Below, one piece after another: positions 11,582 to 22,200 of a DNA stretch of 64,000 bases; the stretch's first letter is position 1; every line of letters starts with the position of its first letter. The position numbers and the translations under genes are program-made. Source of the DNA: Sphingobacterium athyrii (GTDB lineage Bacteria; Bacteroidota; Bacteroidia; Sphingobacteriales; Sphingobacteriaceae); contig NZ_QCXX01000005.1 in NCBI RefSeq assembly GCF_003071065.1, positions 1-64,000 of the forward strand, written 5' to 3'. The notes below the pieces were generated by a model that had not been told where the DNA came from, ran no database searches, and saw only the letters and a program-made list of their open reading frames with translations.

Positions 11582-13591
11582 TTATATATCGTAAAACACC
11601 CCTAATTCGGCAATCGCCACGTGTACTGCTCCGCCAGTATTTGGATCAGGGAACACAAATTTCACGTACTGCGCCTCCACGAGGTTCGAAAACGCAAACT
11701 CTTTCATTGCTGCATTCTGAGCTGTTGTTTGGGAGGCGCTACCCAACGCATATTGCCCCATATCCGTCCAGTTTTTATTATCCTTACTAATAAAAACGTT
11801 AACCTTAGTCGCGAAGGTCGCATTTACTCTATTTTTGTAATAAAAACCTTTAAAAACATTGACTTCCTTCATATTCATGGTTAATTCCACAGGTAAAGTC
11901 GTCGGGATAGAGCAGCCAGACCAGCACGTATGCCAATAGGTATTTGGATCGCCATCCGTCATTGCACTAAACTTACCGGTACTTTCGTTGGTTGCTGTTG
12001 CAACATTGGCCGTAAATTCGAACAAACCACTAGGTAAGAAATAGCGCGGTTGCAATACGCCCTCGCCCCCTGTAAATGTCAAGGGATTGTATTCCCAAAT
12101 CGCGCGATCCATCGGCGGGTATTTTTCACGCATTTCACGTTTGGCTGAACTACTTACTGGAATCCCCCAAGCGATAAAAAAGCGATTGAAATCCTTTCCT
12201 GTAAAGTTACAGAGCTGACGATAGAAGTAATCACGTTTTCCCTGATCCAAAGAATTGGTAAAATTTTCATTCCTCGCCTTGCTATAGATATAAGGGAAGA
12301 AATCCCAGCCTGACTCTCCATTTTTACCCGTTGTTTTATCAAAAATCTGAAGAAATGGTGTTAATCGCGCAAAAGGGTCATCAGCATCGATACCCAATTC
12401 TTCAGGGAAATTGGAAAAATTCTTCGCCGAAGTCAGGGCAGCAAATCTTAACGCTGCAGGAATTGATGTCTTCAATGCAGGATGGAAATCTATGCGTGAA
12501 GTATTGCCACGGTTTCGCGCAGCATTAAAAATAAACAGGTTGTTTGTTGTCTCCCCCAAATCAGACCAGCTCCAGGCCCAGCTCGCCTGATAATTGTGCC
12601 CCACTTCATGATACGATCCCCATGAAGTTCCCTTTCTGATCGTATTCGGATTGGTCAATTCATCCAGCCAATATTCATCTTCTTGCATCACCCATGGACT
12701 ACCACTATGGGCATAACCTAAGGATGGATGGATATCCATCACACCTCTTTCCCAAAACTCTGGATAGCGATTTTTTGGATCGGCGGCATCTGCAGACAGT
12801 CCCATCCAATTGTAATAATCTTTGATATAGCTCTCATCCCACAAATGCAAAGCCTCATCCACCTGATCCATTTTTCCCGACTGGATAAATTTAACGACAA
12901 GCGAACGTGGGACAGAAAAGGCGACTCGTTGCCCGATGAGATCCATCCAAGGAACATCTTGTGATAAGACCTGTTTTTTCCAATCGGCCACAGTGGACTT
13001 CCCTAAAATAAAATCTGTGGTTTTAACAGCACCCGCTACCTTAATATTAACAGGGGTCGTGTTGGCTTTCTGATTAATAATCCATATTGTTCCACCATAG
13101 AGGTTCTTGATGTAATTTGTTCCCGGGAATAATTCCTTTCTCGTGTACAGAATAGGATCCCTACGTGGCGCATCTTTACCTGTTATATTATCTGTATGTA
13201 CACCTATCTGCACGGTCATACCAATAGCACCAGCTGGTACCGTGATGCGAATTACCTCGCCTGCGGGAGCATATAATCCTGTGGTATAAATTGGCGCTGG
13301 CGTTACGCTGACTTTATAATCAAAAGATGACACATACTTTCTATTCATTAACATAGAAATTGTGGTATCCTTAACACGGGTCACATTTTCCCCTACCAAT
13401 CCGGGATATATCCGAGCCTTGTGATACAAACTTTTATCAGCTTTACCCATGGTCGTATCCGATTGAAGTGGGGTTTCGGTAGAATCTCCAGATTGATAAC
13501 CATCTGGAAACTCAGTACCATATTTACTGCAGGAGGAGGCAAAAGCCATCAACCCAACAAATAATCCAAAAACTAAATATCTCTTTCTCAT
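11582..13591 (-). CDS. M60 family zinc metallopeptidase lipoprotein with F5/8 C domain
   Basis: 669 residues; lipobox FASSC, Cys21. The gluzincin motif HEVGHN (His328, Glu329, His332) with a downstream Glu (E347, in SDLGETTNN) fits the M60/enhancin-like signature. M60 peptidases cleave mucin-type and other O-glycosylated proteins. An N-terminal beta-rich region (about 55-190) precedes the catalytic domain, and residues about 530-669 form a discoidin-like module (NESTGKFSAMTDGDPNTYWH, AQYVKFVFPDPN). It is probably exposed at the cell surface and supplies peptides or glycopeptides to the SusCD pairs of the same operon. The stop is 9 bp from the next start and 15 bp separate it from the gene before it. 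Confidence 0.85.
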   Translation of the reverse strand: MRKRYLVFGLFVGLMAFASSCSKYGTEFPDGYQSGDSTETPLQSDTTMGKADKSLYHKARIYPGLVGENVTRVKDTTISMLMNRKYVSSFDYKVSVTPAPIYTTGLYAPAGEVIRITVPAGAIGMTVQIGVHTDNITGKDAPRRDPILYTRKELFPGTNYIKNLYGGTIWIINQKANTTPVNIKVAGAVKTTDFILGKSTVADWKKQVLSQDVPWMDLIGQRVAFSVPRSLVVKFIQSGKMDQVDEALHLWDESYIKDYYNWMGLSADAADPKNRYPEFWERGVMDIHPSLGYAHSGSPWVMQEDEYWLDELTNPNTIRKGTSWGSYHEVGHNYQASWAWSWSDLGETTNNLFIFNAARNRGNTSRIDFHPALKTSIPAALRFAALTSAKNFSNFPEELGIDADDPFARLTPFLQIFDKTTGKNGESGWDFFPYIYSKARNENFTNSLDQGKRDYFYRQLCNFTGKDFNRFFIAWGIPVSSSAKREMREKYPPMDRAIWEYNPLTFTGGEGVLQPRYFLPSGLFEFTANVATATNESTGKFSAMTDGDPNTYWHTCWSGCSIPTTLPVELTMNMKEVNVFKGFYYKNRVNATFATKVNVFISKDNKNWTDMGQYALGSASQTTAQNAAMKEFAFSNLVEAQYVKFVFPDPNTGGAVHVAIAELGVFYDI

Positions 13592-13606
13592 TAGGTCAAA
13601 ATTTGG

Positions 13607-15349
13607 TTATTTTCTAATTTGTGTATAGTTTGGTGTCCAGCTTTTGCCGTCCAAATTCCATGACGATTCTACCGATACCCCCAACCATTGATAAATCATA
13701 AAGGGAATATCTACGGCATTCGGCACTAGACGATAAAAGGATTTCTCAATTGGTGGTTGAAAGAACGGCACCAATTCATTGAAACTTGTCCAGGAAACCG
13801 GGCCCGTCAGTTTAATATTACCTGCACCTTTACCCGTTTTCTCCGTTAAAATTGATGTATTTACATCATCGTAACCAGGCCAATATGCTTGCAAATTATT
13901 CCAAAAGGGAAAACTTTCATCTATATGTGTGACACCACCATATTTCACTACTTCCTCATAACTAAATGCCCTGTTATAGACTTGTAAATTACACATTGAT
14001 AAATTTAACGAATTGCCATCTCTTTCAGTATAACCATAAGTCAGTGGAACATTGTTACTCAAATTTGCATTTGCTAGCCGATTACGGGATACTTTTCCTG
14101 AGATCGCATTCTTCGTACCATCGGTATAGGCAAAGATGGAATCTTGTGCACCACTACCATGGATGACTACCGTGAGAGCATGCCATTCACCGTCATTGAT
14201 ATAATTGCCAAAAGTCTGATCATTACTTTGGCTATTAAAGCCCCATCCTCCGTTTTCGGAAAAGATATTCCATCCCGCATCTTGAAACCCCTTCAATCGC
14301 TTGGCTAAAAATGTTGCATAATTATAATTAGTATTCGGTTCATTGTGCTTAGCAAAGAAAGTAATAGTCCAATCCGTCCCAGGCGTAATATTAAACAATG
14401 TTGCATCGGCAACACTTCCTGTTACTTTGCCATTGCCAGAGTAGGTAAATCTCGTCGCATTTGCCACAAAAGGAATATCTTTAGAGTTGGGTCTAGGAAC
14501 TATTTTACGTGCAAACTTTGGTGAATAAAATAAAGTGTATGTATCTCTTTTACTATCACCATATGGAGTAAAATCGGTTACAGGATCGGTAGATACCCCA
14601 CCCTGAGCCGAAGTAATGATCACAATCCAGTTTTCTGTATTGAAACTCGCTCTTTTCTTGATCGTTTCCCATAAGGATTTAACCTGCTTGTCCAATACAT
14701 TGACTGCAGCGACATATTTTGTATCCTCGGCGGTATAAGCGGAAGATTTTCCGGCTTTATCAACTTCCGTCAAATGGATAACATTTAGATCGGATTCGGT
14801 AGTTGACAACGAAGTGTTCGCCGCAGTTACCACCGCAGCATCATTGCTTTCCACCTTAACTTCGGCATCTTTACCCAGAGCAGCACCATATTTTGTATCG
14901 GAGGTGAAGAGGCTCGATTTACGGCTTACCGCGTTTTGCTTTAACTTCGTGAAAATTGTCGGATACTTATTCAAGTCAATCGGGCTTAAATCTGTGCCTA
15001 CGACTTTATTTTTAGCACTATTAACACCGGTCAGCAATGCAGCGGTAACCGATTGATTGGTTACCTCAAAATCCATTGTCGGATCAGCCAAACTACCATA
15101 AGTCACCAAACCGTTACGCGCCATCAAATCGATATTCGTTGGAGCAATGTCCTGCATGGCAGGACCTGAAAGCCCATCAACGACAACCAATAACACCTTA
15201 TCACGACTTTCTGGACTATCTTTTGCTTCATTGAAATTCTGCAACAAGTTCGGAAAATCTTTATTACAAGCAACTAATACCATTAAGGTAGCAAGAGCTA
15301 AAGAAGTATGTTTCAAAGTTTTTAAATACTTAATCATAACCAGTTTCAT
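13607..15349 (-). CDS. Alkaline-phosphatase-fold lipoprotein with LamG and DUF4983 regions (second copy, degenerate)
   Basis: 580 residues, same architecture as the gene at 9803-11572. The lipobox is LVAC, Cys28. The first metal motif VVDGLSG (D58) and HLTEVDKAGK (about 192-201) are recognisable. The motif usually read S-D-H-G is SAQG (A248, Q249), and the usual His after D-x-A-G is Lys. These losses make phosphatase or phosphodiesterase activity unlikely, so the fold may serve for binding. Residues about 300-480 look like LamG, with a DUF4983-type tail after. The first residues may be shortened: ATG at codon 5 (MIKYLK) is an alternative start. Confidence 0.65.
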   Translation of the reverse strand: MKLVMIKYLKTLKHTSLALATLMVLVACNKDFPNLLQNFNEAKDSPESRDKVLLVVVDGLSGPAMQDIAPTNIDLMARNGLVTYGSLADPTMDFEVTNQSVTAALLTGVNSAKNKVVGTDLSPIDLNKYPTIFTKLKQNAVSRKSSLFTSDTKYGAALGKDAEVKVESNDAAVVTAANTSLSTTESDLNVIHLTEVDKAGKSSAYTAEDTKYVAAVNVLDKQVKSLWETIKKRASFNTENWIVIITSAQGGVSTDPVTDFTPYGDSKRDTYTLFYSPKFARKIVPRPNSKDIPFVANATRFTYSGNGKVTGSVADATLFNITPGTDWTITFFAKHNEPNTNYNYATFLAKRLKGFQDAGWNIFSENGGWGFNSQSNDQTFGNYINDGEWHALTVVIHGSGAQDSIFAYTDGTKNAISGKVSRNRLANANLSNNVPLTYGYTERDGNSLNLSMCNLQVYNRAFSYEEVVKYGGVTHIDESFPFWNNLQAYWPGYDDVNTSILTEKTGKGAGNIKLTGPVSWTSFNELVPFFQPPIEKSFYRLVPNAVDIPFMIYQWLGVSVESSWNLDGKSWTPNYTQIRK

Positions 15350-15357
15350 TTATTGGG

Positions 15358-16947
15358 TTAATTCTTGATTTCCAAACGTAGGAAGTTTCCTACTGTTTTT
15401 TGCCCATATTGGAGAATGCTTCCTCCTAACAACAATGCAGGTTCTCCTAAAGAAGATTTCGTCTCGATTACTTTAAAAAGTGCACCCGTGAATGGTCCTA
15501 AAGAATTATATTTTTGCAGTAATTCGCCGTTTTTTTCCAAGATCAATAAATTGGCTCTTGACACACCAGCATAGCTTTCTTGTGTTCCGTCAACAATGAC
15601 TTGACCGTTATTCAATATCTGTGCATAATTAATAATTCCAGTACCGATATCCTTCAAAATGAAAGTCTCATCAACTGTACCGTCTGTATTCATCAAGGCA
15701 ATATTATTTACCTTTCCTGAAGCACCAGCGCCTGTAAATATGCCCGAAACAGCTAATTTTTTCAAGGTACTATTATAGCTTACCTTAAATAATCTGGTAA
15801 TATTTCCTTTTAAGGTGAAAGTTTCATCCAATGAACCGTCTGATTTGATACAGGCAATTCCGTTGGCCGCCTTACCATTGTAAGTCGTAAATGCGCCGAC
15901 GATGACAATACGTTCATTATCAATCATGGCTGCATCCATAATCCGTCCATTGGCACCGGAGTTATTCAGTGCAAAAGTAGAATCCAGCGAACCATCCTCT
16001 TTCATGCGAATGATACTCTTCGCGGTCGAGATAATATATTTACGGGAATCACGAGAAGAATAGTCGTAATCAATCCTATAGTGCGATGTAAAGTTACCTA
16101 CCGCAATTACCTTATTATCCGATACAGTAAAAGCTCTGATAATCATATCGTTTACACCTCCATTAAAGGCAGACACCGTATCCAATGAATTTTTCGGGTC
16201 ATTACCCGGATTGATCACTTCTACAATCATGGAATCGATCGCACCGTCATTATTGATACGGACAATGTTATTTACAGCTCGTTTTGCAAAAGTTCCCAAA
16301 GCACCGGCAAAGATAAATTTACCATCGCCTGTCTTTGCGATAGATCGCACAAAACCGCCACCGAATGCCCCCTGTCCAAAATCCATATTAGTACTGGTCT
16401 TGCCATTCGCATCAATAAAATGTACCCCGTTGCGATAGACCTTTTTATCCACTGCTTCATTTTCGAAATTGTAGAAAGATCCAGCGACAATAAAACCACC
16501 AGCATTAGGCAGAATATCATATACTGAGCCTCTAAATCCGTTTACCATACCATAGTTTTCGTCTACGGAAGTATTCCCCTCAATTTCCAGCCGTGGGCCA
16601 TAAAAGATTTCTTCACCCACAACGATTTTGGCATTTCCGGAGGTAATCTGCGCAGGTATTTTAATCGTGACCAGTGAATCTTTCGCCGACACCACCTCTA
16701 CCGCTGTGTTATTCACAAAAAAGTTAATTTGATCTAATTTTCCTTTCAGGCCTTTTACATAAAAATCCACCAATTCACCAGGTTTGGCCGTTCCTGGTTC
16801 TGGATAGTTGATATAAAATCCGACTCCCAGTGGTTCTTTACCTCCTGCGTACGGATCTGTTCCGGTTACGATATCCTTGCTACAAGCAGCACATGCGATT
16901 AACGCTACAATCAGGACAGCTATTTTGGTTATTAAATTTCTTTTCAT
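15358..16947 (-). CDS. DUF5008 lipoprotein with delta-60 type repeats
   Basis: 529 residues; lipobox ACAAC, Cys22. Residues about 40-120 form an IPT/TIG-like Ig domain (GFYINYPEPGTAKPGELVDF ... NAKIVVG). The rest contains repeats of the kind IKSDGSLDETFTLKG, MKEDGSLDSTFALN and MNTDGTVDETFILK, the delta-60 repeat of beta-propeller-like secreted proteins. It is the fourth gene of the second SusC-SusD-fasciclin module. It is probably a surface accessory lipoprotein for ligand capture; the ligand is unknown. Confidence 0.75.
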   Translation of the reverse strand: MKRNLITKIAVLIVALIACAACSKDIVTGTDPYAGGKEPLGVGFYINYPEPGTAKPGELVDFYVKGLKGKLDQINFFVNNTAVEVVSAKDSLVTIKIPAQITSGNAKIVVGEEIFYGPRLEIEGNTSVDENYGMVNGFRGSVYDILPNAGGFIVAGSFYNFENEAVDKKVYRNGVHFIDANGKTSTNMDFGQGAFGGGFVRSIAKTGDGKFIFAGALGTFAKRAVNNIVRINNDGAIDSMIVEVINPGNDPKNSLDTVSAFNGGVNDMIIRAFTVSDNKVIAVGNFTSHYRIDYDYSSRDSRKYIISTAKSIIRMKEDGSLDSTFALNNSGANGRIMDAAMIDNERIVIVGAFTTYNGKAANGIACIKSDGSLDETFTLKGNITRLFKVSYNSTLKKLAVSGIFTGAGASGKVNNIALMNTDGTVDETFILKDIGTGIINYAQILNNGQVIVDGTQESYAGVSRANLLILEKNGELLQKYNSLGPFTGALFKVIETKSSLGEPALLLGGSILQYGQKTVGNFLRLEIKN

Positions 16948-16962
16948 AGTAATATCAGATCG

Positions 16963-17718
16963 TTATTTAGGGAGCACACCCAACAAGTAAGCCTCATCTG
17001 CAAATTCGTAATTCTGAAATCCGAAGGAATGTTTCGAGAATTGCAGCACATGTAATACACCATTGGTCGGTTGAATATCCGATGTTGCTACCGGTGCTGT
17101 AATATAAGGGACAAAATAATCCTTAATCTCTTCAGGCACACTAAAGGAATACGGAAAATTCAGATAAAGTTGGCGATAACCCGCATATTTAATGATCTGT
17201 GTCCCTCCAGAACTTTCATTCTTACTGACAACATCATTATAGAGCACACCAATATTCATGTCGCCACCATCCAGGTTTTTATAAACCCCACCTGGAAATG
17301 CGGCCAAGTTTAGTGTATCAATCTGACGATAATCTTTGGCTACATTTTTACCTTTAAAAATATACCTGGACAGGTATTTTCTCCAGACCTCGGGTCTAAT
17401 TTGCTCCAGTTTTGTTATGGAGTCCTGCCCTGACCGGAATAATGTCTGGTTCAGCAACCACACAGACTTCAAAATGCATGGATCGGGGGGAGCAAAGAAA
17501 GTTACTTCATCATTTTTGAGTACAGCATCCAATTTAGCAACTTTCAATGCAACCATTAGGGTATCAAACAAATCAGGTCTTGATTCCAGATAATTCCAGA
17601 TTGTACCATTAAACTTCGCTTCATGAACGCCCGTATCGATATAATCTTCTTTTTTACACGCCGAAAAAAGCGAAACTGCCATCAACAGTAAAAAAGTATA
17701 TTTCCAAATCTTTTTCAT
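16963..17718 (-). CDS. Fasciclin (FAS1) domain lipoprotein, module B
   Basis: 251 residues; lipobox LFSAC, Cys21. One FAS1 domain follows: GTIWNYLESRPDLFDTLMVAL, NDEVTFFAPPDPCI and near the end NGVLHVLQFS. Fasciclin domains mediate adhesion or ligand contact. The gene follows a SusD gene by 11 bp; a second FAS1 lipoprotein (23494-24165) holds the same position in module A. It probably works as an accessory of the SusCD complex at the cell surface, in the place SusE/SusF hold in starch loci. Confidence 0.82.
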   Translation of the reverse strand: MKKIWKYTFLLLMAVSLFSACKKEDYIDTGVHEAKFNGTIWNYLESRPDLFDTLMVALKVAKLDAVLKNDEVTFFAPPDPCILKSVWLLNQTLFRSGQDSITKLEQIRPEVWRKYLSRYIFKGKNVAKDYRQIDTLNLAAFPGGVYKNLDGGDMNIGVLYNDVVSKNESSGGTQIIKYAGYRQLYLNFPYSFSVPEEIKDYFVPYITAPVATSDIQPTNGVLHVLQFSKHSFGFQNYEFADEAYLLGVLPK

Positions 17719-17729
17719 GATCTATTCCT

Positions 17730-19247
17730 TTAGTTCCAGTAATTATTTAATTGCATATAAGGGTTATTTGTCCGGGCAGACTTATCAATTGGCCAGGTCC
17801 AACCACCCGAGTTAAAGGCTGCAACCGACATAGGAGCACTTGTGTATTCCGAATTGATTACCTTTTTCGTGCGCACCAGGTCATAAAAGAAGTTTGCTTC
17901 TCCTAATAGCTCTCTGACGCGCTCCCACCAAATAGCATCTTTCAAATCATCCCCACTGTCTCGAATAGGTGCTGCTTTAGCACGTGTGCGAATGACGTTG
18001 ACAACAGTTCTTGCCTCTTCATCTTTTCCTAATTCTGCCAAAGCTTCGGCTCGTAATAAAATTGGGTCAGAATAGCGGAATACCATTTGGTTATCATCTG
18101 GATTGTTATCTTCTCCCTCTTCCATAAATACGTTCGAAAATTTTAGACATTGAAAATCTCCATTCGTCGAATAGATATCTTTATCAAACCAATACACTTT
18201 ACGCTGATCGTCTTCAGTCGGTGGATACATCTTTTCCATAAATTTTGGATCGTAATAGATATAGGACTTGGTTGTCACTTTATTTGGCGCATGTAGCACA
18301 TAGTCCGAATAAGATGCCGACAAGTGAAAACTTTCGCCATAGTTGAAGTTTTGTACAATCTCAAACAAGCCTTCTTTTGTCCGGCCTTTAAAAATCTCTT
18401 TTGTTCTGCTGAGGTCCAACAAAGCATAAGCTCCCCCATTTTCTTCCATCAACTCTTTTCCTAAATCGGCAACCTTCTGATAAAGCACTGTTTTATCATC
18501 CGTTCCTAGTCCTGCGATCCACATATTGATATGCATATTAAGTGCAATGGCGGCACCGCGCATCGCTTTCACAGCAACAACAGAAGGATCATCGTAGGTC
18601 CAAGGCAGATCTTTATAGGTGGCATCCAAATCGGCCGAAAGGTTCTTTAATACCGTGAACATATTTGTCCGCGGTAAGGGATTCGTATTTACATCTGTAT
18701 AATAAGGGACATCACCATACAAACGCACCATAAAAAAATAAGCTAAGGAACGTAAAAAAACAGCCTCTGCTTTATATGTTTTTTTCATATCCTCACTAAG
18801 GAATGGCATATCTTTATTTTCTAATTGGTAGATGACAATGTTCGCATTTTGAACCATCTTATAGAAGTTATTCCATTGAGTGATCCGGGGAAATCTGAAA
18901 TAGGCAAAATTATTACTCACATCCTCACCAGTTCTAGACATAATCGCATTCAAATCATTTTGCCTCAACAATGAAATATAATCCCTTCCAGCCCCCGATG
19001 TTGCACTCGTCCGATTTATAGGAGCACAACGCAAGTCGCCTGATGCCGGAAAAAAGATATTCGTCATGGTTGCTTCTCTGAAAGTAGAATAGATACCTCC
19101 CATGTACTGATCGACATCTGCTTGTCTGGTCCAGTAATTATTTCCCGTTAATTTGTCAATCTGAGTAATATTTAGGAAGTCCTTTCCGCAGGAGCCCAAA
19201 CCTAGGGATGCTCCCAATATAAATAGATATAAAAATTTCTTTCTCAT
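17730..19247 (-). CDS. RagB/SusD family outer-membrane lipoprotein, module B
   Basis: About 505 residues from the chosen start MRKKFLYLF (19247), which gives a clean signal peptide with lipobox GLGSC (Cys20) and avoids overlap with the SusC gene; a start at 19274 is less likely. Typical SusD features are QADVDQYMGGIYSTF, AEAVFLRSLAYFFMVRLYGD (SusD-like TPR helices) and the C-terminal RSDPILLRAEALAELG-like and ERVRELLGEANFFYDLVR blocks. SusD proteins form the lid over the SusC transporter and bind ligand. It follows its SusC partner by 13 bp. Confidence 0.92.
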   Translation of the reverse strand: MRKKFLYLFILGASLGLGSCGKDFLNITQIDKLTGNNYWTRQADVDQYMGGIYSTFREATMTNIFFPASGDLRCAPINRTSATSGAGRDYISLLRQNDLNAIMSRTGEDVSNNFAYFRFPRITQWNNFYKMVQNANIVIYQLENKDMPFLSEDMKKTYKAEAVFLRSLAYFFMVRLYGDVPYYTDVNTNPLPRTNMFTVLKNLSADLDATYKDLPWTYDDPSVVAVKAMRGAAIALNMHINMWIAGLGTDDKTVLYQKVADLGKELMEENGGAYALLDLSRTKEIFKGRTKEGLFEIVQNFNYGESFHLSASYSDYVLHAPNKVTTKSYIYYDPKFMEKMYPPTEDDQRKVYWFDKDIYSTNGDFQCLKFSNVFMEEGEDNNPDDNQMVFRYSDPILLRAEALAELGKDEEARTVVNVIRTRAKAAPIRDSGDDLKDAIWWERVRELLGEANFFYDLVRTKKVINSEYTSAPMSVAAFNSGGWTWPIDKSARTNNPYMQLNNYWN

Positions 19248-19260
19248 GTTGTCTTCAAAC

Positions 19261-22200
19261 TTAGAATTGTACACTTACCCCCAATGAATAGGTTCTTCTG
19301 CTTGGATAACCGTTTGAGCCATCACGTCCCACACCTGTTACCAATTCTGGGTCTGGCCCGGAATAGTTACTAAATGTGTACACATTGTTTGCTGTCAGGT
19401 TGATGCGGGCAGATGACACCCCAAAGCGACGTGCCCATCTTCTGTCAAAATTGTAGCCCACGGTGACCGAATTAATTTTCACGTAGGAGCCATCCTCCAT
19501 AAACATGGTTGAATTGTAACGGTAAGGATTATATAACGACAAACGTGTAAAGTCTGAAACATTTGGATAATCCGCATTATCACCCAATTGACGCCATACA
19601 TTATAAGCATCCAAAGGGACATAAGCACCTGGCGCTCCAGTGCCATAGTTCTGTCCACTTGGATCCGAATAGTTCCGGAAGCGATCGGTCAAGGCTGTAT
19701 TTAAGATATCACGGTCTAGGGTATAGGATAATTGCGTACGCACAGACCAGTTTTTATAGCGTGAATAAAGATAAAGTCCGCCTGTGATTGCCGCCTGTGA
19801 ATTACCGACATAAACTAAATCATTTTCGTCGAGGACATAGTCACCATTTAGATCCGTAAAAATGGGATCTCCGGCACGGAAGAATTTCCCTTCGCTCATT
19901 TGGCCCCCTGCCCGGTAGCGCAGTCCTGTTAATGGGTTGACAGGTACTTGATCGTCCGCTTTATAAACGCCTTTATAATCATACAAGACAAAAGTAAATG
20001 CATTACGCCCTAGACGGAAGAATTGAGGAAGATCGTATCCTGATCCATCAGCTTGCACCAATTGGCGCGCCCCGTCCGGCAATGAGGTCACATAATCCCT
20101 GTTTATCGCAAAAGTTGCATTCGCATTCAGTTCCCAATCAGAATTAGCTAATTTTGGCCGATATTGAATACTCAGCTCGTGACCTTTGTTCACCATTGCT
20201 TTCTCATTTGTCAACACATTCCTGAACGCATTATGATTTGCAATTGGTTTTTTGTCTAGGATTTTATCCGATTGTTTGTAATAAGTTTCGTAAGTAATAT
20301 AGAGGGAGCTATTGAAAAATCCAAGCTCTGCTGCGGCCGACCATTGTGTTGTCGATTGCGGTACCAAACCCGTGTTGGGAGCAATTTCCAGATCCAATGA
20401 TGTAGTCGGTCTATTGTTGTAGCGACCGTCATCAATCTTATACCAACCGTAAATATCCGACAAGCTTCCCGCTGGTGAAATTGTCCGGCCGACCGATCCT
20501 CTCAAGAAACCTGTGTCCCACCAACCCACATTTTCCATAAATTTCTCCTTTTTGAAATTCCAACGTAAACCCGCAGAAGGATTTTTGGTCCAAGGTGTTG
20601 CGCCGCCGGTCAACGAACTACCATCGACACGATAGGTCAGATCAAGAATATACTTTGAATCGTAGTTATATGAGAAACTCCCCGCATATGCCACTGATCT
20701 AAAATTATTCAATGAGTTTAACAAACCTCCAAGCGTGTTTCTTGTATTGTAACTAATTCCCGTTTGAAACTGATCATTGGCCGTTCCGCGAATCTTCGAT
20801 AAGTCTTCAGAGGATGCGGTTATTTCCATTTCCGTAAATCCATAGACACTAAAAAGATGCTTCTCCTTAATTGGTTTTACATAGGACAGTTGATTCCGGT
20901 TATAGACTTTACTTTTATTGCTATAATAACTGTATACTTCCGAAGAGTTACCTAAAAGCACCTCTGGTGTATATCGATCTTTTGTCGACGTCGTATAGTT
21001 ATAGTTTAAGGTAACGGACGCACGTACATCTTTAATAGGTACATACTGCAATTCCAATTGCCCTAAGTAATTTCCGGTTTTATTCTGGTCATCCACGCCC
21101 AATGCCGATAAGGCCCCCATACTTCCAGAAAACAGCGAAGGTGATGGATACAGGGAGGTTGTATTAACCGATTTACCTACCCCCGTCTGCATCAATGCAT
21201 TCCCCGAGCCCATCTTATTTTGCGCCACATTGACATTGATATTGGTCATCATTCTGAAACGATCGCTCGGCTCATACTGCATATTGGAGGTCATTGTATA
21301 TCTTTTAAAACCCGTATTGGCGATGATACCATTTTCATCATAATAGTTCATATTGGCTTTGTAATTGAATGTACGCTCTCCACCGGAGATACCAATATTA
21401 TGCGTCTGATTCATTGTATTGCGGTAGAAGTACGATTGCCAGTCCGTTGAGTTATTATAATAGGGATTCAGGGAATCGGCCAATATTGGTGAATCGTTGA
21501 TACGGCGTAGTGCAGCGGCCAATGTCGTATCATTCATCAGGATTTGCTCCAAACGAACCATACGTTCTCCCTTACCTCCGATCACGCGACGCAATTGTGG
21601 TACTGCAGACAGGAAAAACTGACCTTGATAATTTACGATAGGAACTTTCGAATTACCGCGTTTGGTACGCACCTGAATAACACCATAAGCACCACGCGAT
21701 CCATACATCGCTGTTGCCTGCGCATCTTTCATGACCGTAATATCTTCGATATCTTCTGGCGGAATCATGGAAATGGGTGACACACCGGGGCCGGCTGTCT
21801 CAAATCCATATTCATAACCCGAGTTGTCATCGATAGGAACACCATCAATAACGAATAACGGTGAGGTCGGTGTCACAAAGGTATTATCACCGCTACCCGA
21901 AACATTAAAGCTGGACATCCCCCGAACGGCCATTGTTCCCCGCATCCCCGGGCTACCTGTATTGTTCTGAATATTTAAACCCGCAACCTTACCTTGTAAA
22001 AGATCAACAAAGTTACCTGAAGGAATATCCTGTATTTCCTTACCCGAGATTGTTACGACGGATCCTGTCAATGTCTCTCTTTTACGTTGTTGGTATCCCA
22101 CGACAACAGTCTCTTCAAGTTCCTGTGCCGTACTTTCCAAGGTCACATTGTATTCCTTTTTTCCAGCAACAATCGTATACTTCTCCGAACGATAGCCCTG

